Of a stretch of DNA of 64,000 bases, positions 58,058 through 64,000 are shown in pieces (within the stretch, counting starts at the first letter, position 1; each line of letters opens with the position of its first letter). Both the position numbers and the translations under genes were made by a program. Origin of the DNA: Okapia johnstoni (lineage: Eukaryota; Chordata; Mammalia; Artiodactyla; Giraffidae); assembly GCA_024291935.2 (NCBI GenBank), contig CM044316.1:74044501-74108500 (forward strand). Reading direction: 5' to 3'. The notes beneath the pieces were generated by a model. It searched no databases. It had not been told where the DNA came from and saw only the letters and a list, made by a program, of their open reading frames with translations.

Positions 58058-59800
58058 CTTACGAATAGCTGGGAAAAGAAGAGAAGTGAAAAGCAAAGGA
58101 GAAAAGGAAAGATATTCCCATCTGAATGCAGAGTTCCAAAGAAAGCAAGGAAAGATAAGAAAGCCTTCCTCAGTGATCAGTGCAAAGAAATACAGGAAAA
58201 CAATAGAATGGGAAAGACTAGAGATCTCTTCAAGAAAATTAGAGATAACAAGGGAACATTTCATGCAAAGATGGGCTCGATAAAGGACAGAAATGGTACG
58301 GACCTAACAGAAGCAGAAGATATTAAGAAGAGGTGGCAAGAATACACAGAAGAACTGTACAAAAAAGATCTTCATGACCCAGATAATCACGATGGTGTGA
58401 TCACTCACCTAGAGCCAGACATCCTGGAATGGGAAGTCAAGTGGACCTTAGGAAGCATCACTACGAACAAAGCTAGAGGAGGTGAAGGAATTCCAGTTGA
58501 GCTATTTCAAATCCTGAAAGATGATGCTGTGAAAGTGTTGCACTCGATAAGTCAGCAAATCTGGAAAACTCAGCAGTGGCCATAGAACTGGAAAAGGTCA
58601 GTTTTCATCCAAATCCCAAAGAGAGGCAATGCCAAAGAATGCTCAAACTACCACACAATTGCCCTCATCTCACACGCTAGTAAAGTAATGCTCAAAATTC
58701 TCCAAGCCAGACTTCAGCAATACGTGAACTGTGAACTTCCAGATGTTCATTCAAGCTGGTTTTAGAAAAGGCAGAGGAGCCAGAGATCAAATTGCCAACA
58801 TCCTCTGGATCATCGAAAAAGCAAGAGAGTTCCAGAAAAACATCTATTTCTGCTTCACTGACTATGCCAAAGCCTTTGACTGTGTGGATCACAATAAACT
58901 GTGGAAAATTCTGAAAGAGATGGGAATACCAGACCATCTGACCTGTCTCTTGAGAAACCTGTATGCAGGTGAGGAAGCAACAAAGATTGCCAGGAGAAAT
59001 ATCAATAACCTCAGATATGCAGATGACACCACCCTTATGGCAGGAAGTGAAGAAGAACTAAAGAGCCTCTTGATGAAAGTGAAAGAGGAGAGTGAAGAAG
59101 TTGGCTTAAAACTCAACGTTCAGAAAACTAAGATCATGGCATCTGGTACCATCACTTCCTGGGAAACAGATGGAGAAACAGTGGAAACAGTGCCAGACTT
59201 TATTTTTTTGGGCTCCAAAATCACTGCTGATGGTGATTGCAGCCATGAAATTAAAAGACGCTTACTCCTTGGAAGGAAGGTTATGACCAACCTAGATAGC
59301 ATATTTAAAAGCAGAGACATTACTTTGCCAACAAAGGTCTGTTTAGTCAAGGCTATGGTTTTTCCAGTGGTCATGTATGGATGTGAGAGTTGGACAGTGA
59401 AAAAAGCTGAGCACCGAAGAATTGATGCTTTTGAACTGTGGTGTTGGAGAAGACTCTTGAGAGTCCCTTGGACTGCAAGGAGATCCAACTAGTCCATCCT
59501 AAAGGAGATCAGTCCTGGGTGTTCTTTGGAAGGACTGATGTTGAAGCTGAAACTCCAATACTTTGGCCACCTCATGCGAAGAGTTGACTCATTGGAAAAG
59601 ACCCTAATGCTGGGTACGATTGGGGGCGGGAGGAGAAGGGGACGACAGGGGATGAGATGGCTGGATGGCATCACCGACTCTATGGACACGGGTTTGCTTA
59701 AACTCCGGGAGTTGGTGATGGACAGGCAGGCCTGGTGTGCTGCGATTCATGGGGTGCAAAGAGTCAGACACGACTGAGCGACTGAACTAAACTGAACTGA
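58058..59800 (+). mobile_element. BovB LINE, best-preserved copy, lacking RT motif B
   Basis: Runs from tacgaatagctggg to ctgaactaaactgaactga with close-to-consensus sequence throughout. Relative to the copy at 47088, 144 bp (equivalent to 48005-48148 there) are missing between gaggaagcaaca and aagattgcc. taaaggta occurs at 58050 and 59805, a possible 8-bp target-site duplication. Confidence 0.96.
58066..59492 (+). pseudogene. BovB ORF remnant: 5' frame and 253-codon RT/C-terminal frame
   Basis: The first frame runs to a stop at 58583-58585 (tggccatag, a C-to-T change from the usual ccacag). A 4-base gain (ttcattcaagctgg) near 58746 shifts the frame. From about 58731 a 253-codon frame shows RT motif A (FTDYAKAFDCVDH) and motif C (YADD), but motif B and its surroundings (48 codons) are deleted in frame. 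It ends at a stop after WTARRSN. Reverse transcriptase cannot be functional. Confidence 0.93.
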
Positions 59801-60341
59801 TGCATAAAGGTATAGGAAGATGAATCTGGGGATTTAACATAGGTCCTATTTTTTTTAATCATAAAGGCTTGCTCAGCTACTTATGACTTCTAGAGAATCA
59901 CTAACGGTTAACAGATTTGTTTTTTCTTATTTAAATTCTTTCTAATGTAATGAAGTATTCCCAACTTTAAGAAAAAAAAAAAAAGCTTTTTTTTGTCTGT
60001 CTGTTTTCCTTTGGCTAATTTCAGGACAACTGCCTTTTCAAAAACTGGGTTTGATATGACTAATGTACTCAAGTCTATGTACCTTGGACAGATGCTACAA
60101 TCACAGAGTGACTGTAAGAGAATGATCCACACAAATTAAAAAAAAAAAATGAACACTGCATTCTTCATTAACCAAAGAGTTTGCTAGTATATAAGATTTA
60201 AGAAAAAATAAAAACGTCCTTTGAAAGTTTAAAACATCCTTTACCTAACACTAAATATTTCCTTCTATCACTGAATCAAATCTTGAAGCAGCTTCCATAG
60301 TTTTTCTGGTTACTTATGAATAATAAAACTATCCTTAGCTT
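59801..60341. other. Unassigned intron
   Basis: Poly-A/T runs near 59970 and 60139; no family recognised. Confidence 0.4.
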
Positions 60342-60547
60342 GAAAGTGAAAGCCAATTGAGTCGGACTCTGTGACTCATGGACCGTAGCCTGCCAGGTTC
60401 CGCTGCCCATGGGATTCTCCAGGCAAGAATACTGAAATGGGTTGCTAGTCCCTTCTCCAGGGGATCTTCCCAGCCCAGGGATTGACCCTGGGTCTCCTAC
60501 ATTGCAGGTAGATTCTTTACCATCTGAGCTACCAAAGGAGCCCTATA
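60342..60547 (-). mobile_element. Bov-tA SINE
   Basis: Reverse copy: gattctccaggcaagaatac, ttctccaggggatcttccc, ccatctgagctaccaaagg. cttagctt at 60334-60341 and 60548-60555 is a likely target-site duplication. Confidence 0.95.
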
Positions 60548-60757
60548 CTTAGCTTACTTTGAATTAATAAACAAATAGCTCACTTATATTTTACATATTA
60601 AAATAAGTCTACTCATAGTCATATTTGATTTGGAAATTTCTTCCCCAGCTTAGCCTTACTTTAGTCTGGGAAAATTGCAGTGGGGAAGGAGCAGGCCCTC
60701 CCTTAATATTTTCAGAATCTCTTACATGTCTATTTTAAAAATTAAAATAAGTTTAAT

Positions 60758-60820
60758 AAATCATATATAAATTTAACAAATCATATATATTAAATAAGTA
60801 TATATACACACATATATCTT
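60758..60820. repeat. AT-rich tandem ending in a TA/CA microsatellite
   Basis: aatcatatata occurs twice (about 60758 and 60779), followed by tatatatacacacatatatc. Confidence 0.85.
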
Positions 60821-61620
60821 CTCCTACATTTGTAACAGTGTGAAAGACTAGGTTTGAATTGAGAATCTCAGATGCTTCAGAGTTCCATAAACCAAAGGGA
60901 GGGCCTGGGGAAAAGGACTTCCAACCCACTCTTCTCCATGGCTCCCCCAGTGTGAACACCCAAGTTCTGCCTCTATTCCAGCAAACAGATACCCAATGGG
61001 CTGTCACTGAGCTGAGGGGTGCACACAGTAGGGCCACAGTCCATTCGTGGCAGGGCAGATATGGGAAAAGAGGCCTGCACAGGCCCTGAAAGTGTGTTGG
61101 GCGCCTTTGACAGAGTATTCTGGAGTCCCGGGCGTGAGCAGGGTCCAGGAGAGGGGAATCTGTCTCCAGGTGAGCACGCTCCTTGTGCTCATTGACTCAC
61201 TGCCCCACGGAGAGGGCTGATGCCAGAGGAACCAGAGCAAGGTCTCCAGGGTGAGGTCCAGAGCAGGGGGCCCTCCTGGCGGGGTCAAGGAAGGAACTGG
61301 GAAGGCACTTAGGGACCTCCTCTCTCTCATTCCAACTCATCTTCTACTCTCTAGCTGTATTTCAGCCTCTCTAGTTTTAGAGAAGATGAAAGTCTTCCTT
61401 GATATTCAAGTTGAAATGTGGCACTGCTGCCCCTGGATGTGGCAGATGTATAGTTGCAGGCTCATTCTCTCGTGGGGCAATTTGGGGAGTCTTTTGAAAA
61501 CATCTCATCACTGAGAATTCCCTGCCTCTCGATTGCCTGCTCTGATGGGTCACTATGCTTTGCCCCTCGGTTTCCAGTGGGGCCACCATGTAGGTGGGTC
61601 AGAGGGCTGCTTAGGGCTTT
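60821..61620. other. GC-rich island of unknown origin
   Basis: About 800 bp, clearly richer in GC and CpG (for example cccgggcgtgagcagggtcc) than the flanking intron. Open frames on both strands (up to 108 codons) have no recognisable domain and no splice-bounded exon. Could be an old LTR, a retrocopy fragment or a conserved regulatory element. Confidence 0.4.
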
Positions 61621-62640
61621 CTATTTAGGCTCCATTTTTTTTTTTAAGATAACACAGCTGCTTGGTTTGGGGTCATATCTGACCCACAAGAAATCCACAC
61701 ATATCCTTGCCCTGCCATTTTCTACAAGTGCAATCTACTCCTCAAATAATACCTTGGCCTTGCGCCGTAACAGATAAGGGGTAGCTTCGGTTATTGCCTC
61801 TCGTCTTTGAAACTCTCCAGGCAGGCATTAAATCATCAGTATGTAAATGTATATAAGAAGTCAGTACAAAAGAAGACAAAAAAAAACACAAGTATTATTT
61901 TCCTGCCTGATCTCCCAGTGTCTCTTTTTTTCTTTACTAGTGATAAGGTACTTAATATACATCACGCTTTTTTAAAAAAGAAATATTTGGAGGAAAAAAG
62001 ATTGTCTGCTTTTAAAATCTACCGAGGCTCATTTGTTCTGTATTTGAGAAAGTTTTAAAAATAAAAGTGGGGAAAGCAAGCTGAACCTCAAAGAGTAATT
62101 CTACTTTCAAATGACAGAACCAAATCATGTCCAAAGTCCCTGAAAAACAGAAAGTGACCAAAAGGTTCATTTCAAATTACTTGCTGAACCATTTGAGAGT
62201 GGTAGGCCATAAACTATAGCAGGAAGATAGCTGGCAAGAAATATTTTTCTTCAATTCAGTCTCTCGGAATAGGAAAGAAAAAGCTGCTGTTCTCCGATAA
62301 AACGTCATTTACATTCTTAGAAGACCACACTTACACAGAAATTGAAATATGCTGTGTTTCCTATGAGTTTAAAAGAGCAATCAAAAACGCAAAGTCCACT
62401 AAGACTTAAACTACCCCAAGGAAAGAAGACAATTTCACATCTGCTTTTGTTATACAAGACTATCAACACACAATTTATTAAATACCTTATATGACTTTAT
62501 AAGTTAAAAAAGTAATTGACAGTATAGGAACTTACCTAAGCAGACTTAAAAGATTAACCAGTTTATCCTGAGAGAACAATCAGCAATCCTGAGTCAGTCT
62601 GTCTCTAGCAGTTAGGGTGATGCTGATAGTAATGCATTAA
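61621..62640. other. Unassigned intron
   Basis: T-run near 61636; nothing else recognised. Confidence 0.35.
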
Positions 62641-62762
62641 CATGGAGAAGGAAACGGCAACCCACTCCAGTACTCTTGCCTGGAGAATCCCACGGACAGA
62701 GAAGCCTGGTGGGCCACAGTCCATGGGGTCGCCAAGAGTCAGACACGACGGAGCGACTTCAT
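62641..62762 (+). mobile_element. Bov-tA/BovA2 SINE, 3' half only
   Basis: Starts catggagaaggaaacggcaa, lacking the tRNA-derived head, and ends cagacacgacggagcgactt. 5'-truncated copy. Confidence 0.92.
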
Positions 62763-63487
62763 TTGCTTACTTACTTTTACATGAACATAGGCATTGTGTC
62801 ATCTTTTACTGAGAGAAAAATGCATGTGGCAAGTTTTACCAAAAAAAAAAAAAATCACAGGTGTAGACTTGAAGATATATAATGAACTTCAACTTAAATG
62901 AAGACACAGAAAATGATTCTAGAATATGCTAGCCATATTTCCACCAAAATAATACTTTATTCATTTCTAAGTGGACTCCATTGCTTCTCTATTCAAATAT
63001 GCTAAATCATTTACACGCAGCTTCTTAGAAATTTGGAGTAATTGTTCTGTCTCTAAAAAGACTGACTTGGACCTCTGGAGCTGGCCATGAGCAATTTATC
63101 TTTATTGCTATACATGCTGTGCTGTGATGTTCTCATTATATATGCAGAACCAATTGGGAAGCGTTTTGAAAAAATATTTATTTTTAATATATACCCTGCT
63201 TTTCTACAAAGCAGTTGACAAAGCCTGCAGTAAAATCTCTACAAATCAAGATAGCTAAAAATAAAAATAGATATCCAAAACTATACAGTAGAGTGAGAGC
63301 AACAGGAACTTAGGATGGAATACTTACTGGATTTGAACATTAAGTTTGTCTATGCCAGCCAAGCAAAACAGCTTTAATAGTTTTCAATATCAGATAACAT
63401 GGAGCATCTCTGTACCTCAGAAAAGAGAAATATATGCTTCCCTGCATTTATATAAAATGTATAAATAAAAAATTGATGTGTCCTCAT
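62763..63487. other. Unassigned intron
   Basis: A-run near 62841; nothing recognised. Confidence 0.35.
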
Positions 63488-63600
63488 ATTTATTCATTCA
63501 ACAAATATCTATTGTATACCTACTATGTGTATATTGCTAGATACAAAGGATAAATTGATAAAACAGACATATAATATTAAACAGTTATAACTGTTTATAT
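63488..63600 (-). mobile_element. L2 LINE 3' tail
   Basis: tttattcattcaacaaatatctattg tatacctactatgtg is a textbook reversed L2 end. Confidence 0.75.
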
Positions 63601-63759
63601 GCCAAATAAGGGCAAATAGCCCCAACAGGTCTAGTGCAAGAGACAAAACAATTGTAGTCATCTCTGTTGTAATCACCACGGTTTTCTTAATGTTTCTATC
63701 TTAGTAGTCAAAGAATAAGCCAGGGTTTATTGACCTCTTACTAGTCAGTCATTTCCTCG

Positions 63760-64000
63760 TTAATTTATCAACTACATTTTGAGTACCTATAACATTCAAA
63801 GTACAATTCTAGGCTGTGATCAGGAATTAAGGATAACTCGGGTGGAAGGTGTCTTTAATTAAGCTACCTAACAAGATGAGAAATATACGGATCAATACAA
63901 AGTATGGTAGACAGAATACCGAAGTGGAGGGTGGGGGCTTTCCTGCTTAAAGAAGGAGTGGGAATCATGGAAGCACTCCTGGAGGGTCTGGGGCTCGTAT
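63760..64000 (-). mobile_element. L2-type repeat, cut by the window edge
   Basis: ttgagtacctataacattcaa, gtacaattctaggctgtga, then the old-element body (gaaggagtgggaatcatgga). Continues beyond the window. Confidence 0.5.

Larger units (their letters stand above)
29988..64000 (-). other. EDIL3: EDIL3 intron preceding the EGF3 exon (partial)
   Basis: Everything above the acceptor is intron, running off the window edge. The preceding exon should encode the RGD-bearing EGF2 domain; no sequence resembling it was recognised, so this intron is at least 34 kb. Confidence 0.85.

Noticed and set aside
60859..61330. Possible coding exon in the GC-rich island
   Set aside because: Frames on both strands are of similar length, no conserved motif, and no convincing acceptor/donor pair.
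1..64000. CRISPR arrays, operons, phage or bacterial systems
   Set aside because: All repeats are dispersed eukaryotic SINE/LINE copies or microsatellites; no evenly spaced repeat-spacer pattern or prokaryotic gene organisation.

Overview
This window comes from a ruminant (Bovidae or close relative) nuclear genome. BovB (RTE-type) LINEs, Bov-tA/BovA2 SINEs carrying the BovB 3' tail, CHR-2/ART2A-type tRNA-derived SINEs, ruminant L1 3' ends and a cattle-type mariner MITE occur together only in this group. Older mammal-wide layers (MIR, L2, HAL1, old L1, MER5-like) lie beneath them. Species (cattle, sheep, goat and others) cannot be decided from sequence alone. || Only one real coding feature was found: a 114-bp exon on the minus strand at 29874-29987, with clean splice sites and symmetrical phase 1-1. 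It encodes a complete six-cysteine EGF module recognisable as the third EGF-like domain of EDIL3 (DEL-1). The window is therefore one exon plus two very large EDIL3 introns: 29988-64000 upstream in the transcript and 1-29873 downstream. No other EDIL3 exon, promoter, RNA gene or intact second gene was recognised. || Layout. 1-9 kb: BovB tail, old L2-type sequence, SINEs, a G14/GTGCAC cluster, a 96%-identical 200-bp inverted duplication (5150-6069) and a diverged direct duplication. 9-18 kb: dense Bov-tA SINEs, then two BovB tails in tandem. 18-27 kb: mostly unassigned AT-rich intron with old DNA-transposon-like, L2 and MIR remnants. 27-32 kb: the EDIL3 exon, with inverted CHR-type SINEs on either side. 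32-42 kb: L2-type remnants, a BovB tail, a mariner MITE, a MER5-like element, a diverged direct duplication and an antisense L1. 42-46 kb: a HAL1 invaded by a SINE and by an L1 with a 16-bp target-site duplication. 47-51 kb: a BovB split by a chimeric L1 insertion with a 14-bp target-site duplication. 51-64 kb: further BovB copies, the best of which lost RT motif B through an in-frame deletion, a 75-bp direct duplication, and a GC-rich unassigned island. || All ten BovB insertions lie on the plus strand, antisense to EDIL3, while SINEs occur in both orientations. I found no evidence of an undescribed gene system. The interest lies in the splice-site hairpin, the inverted duplication, the nested and chimeric retroinsertions and the LINE strand bias.
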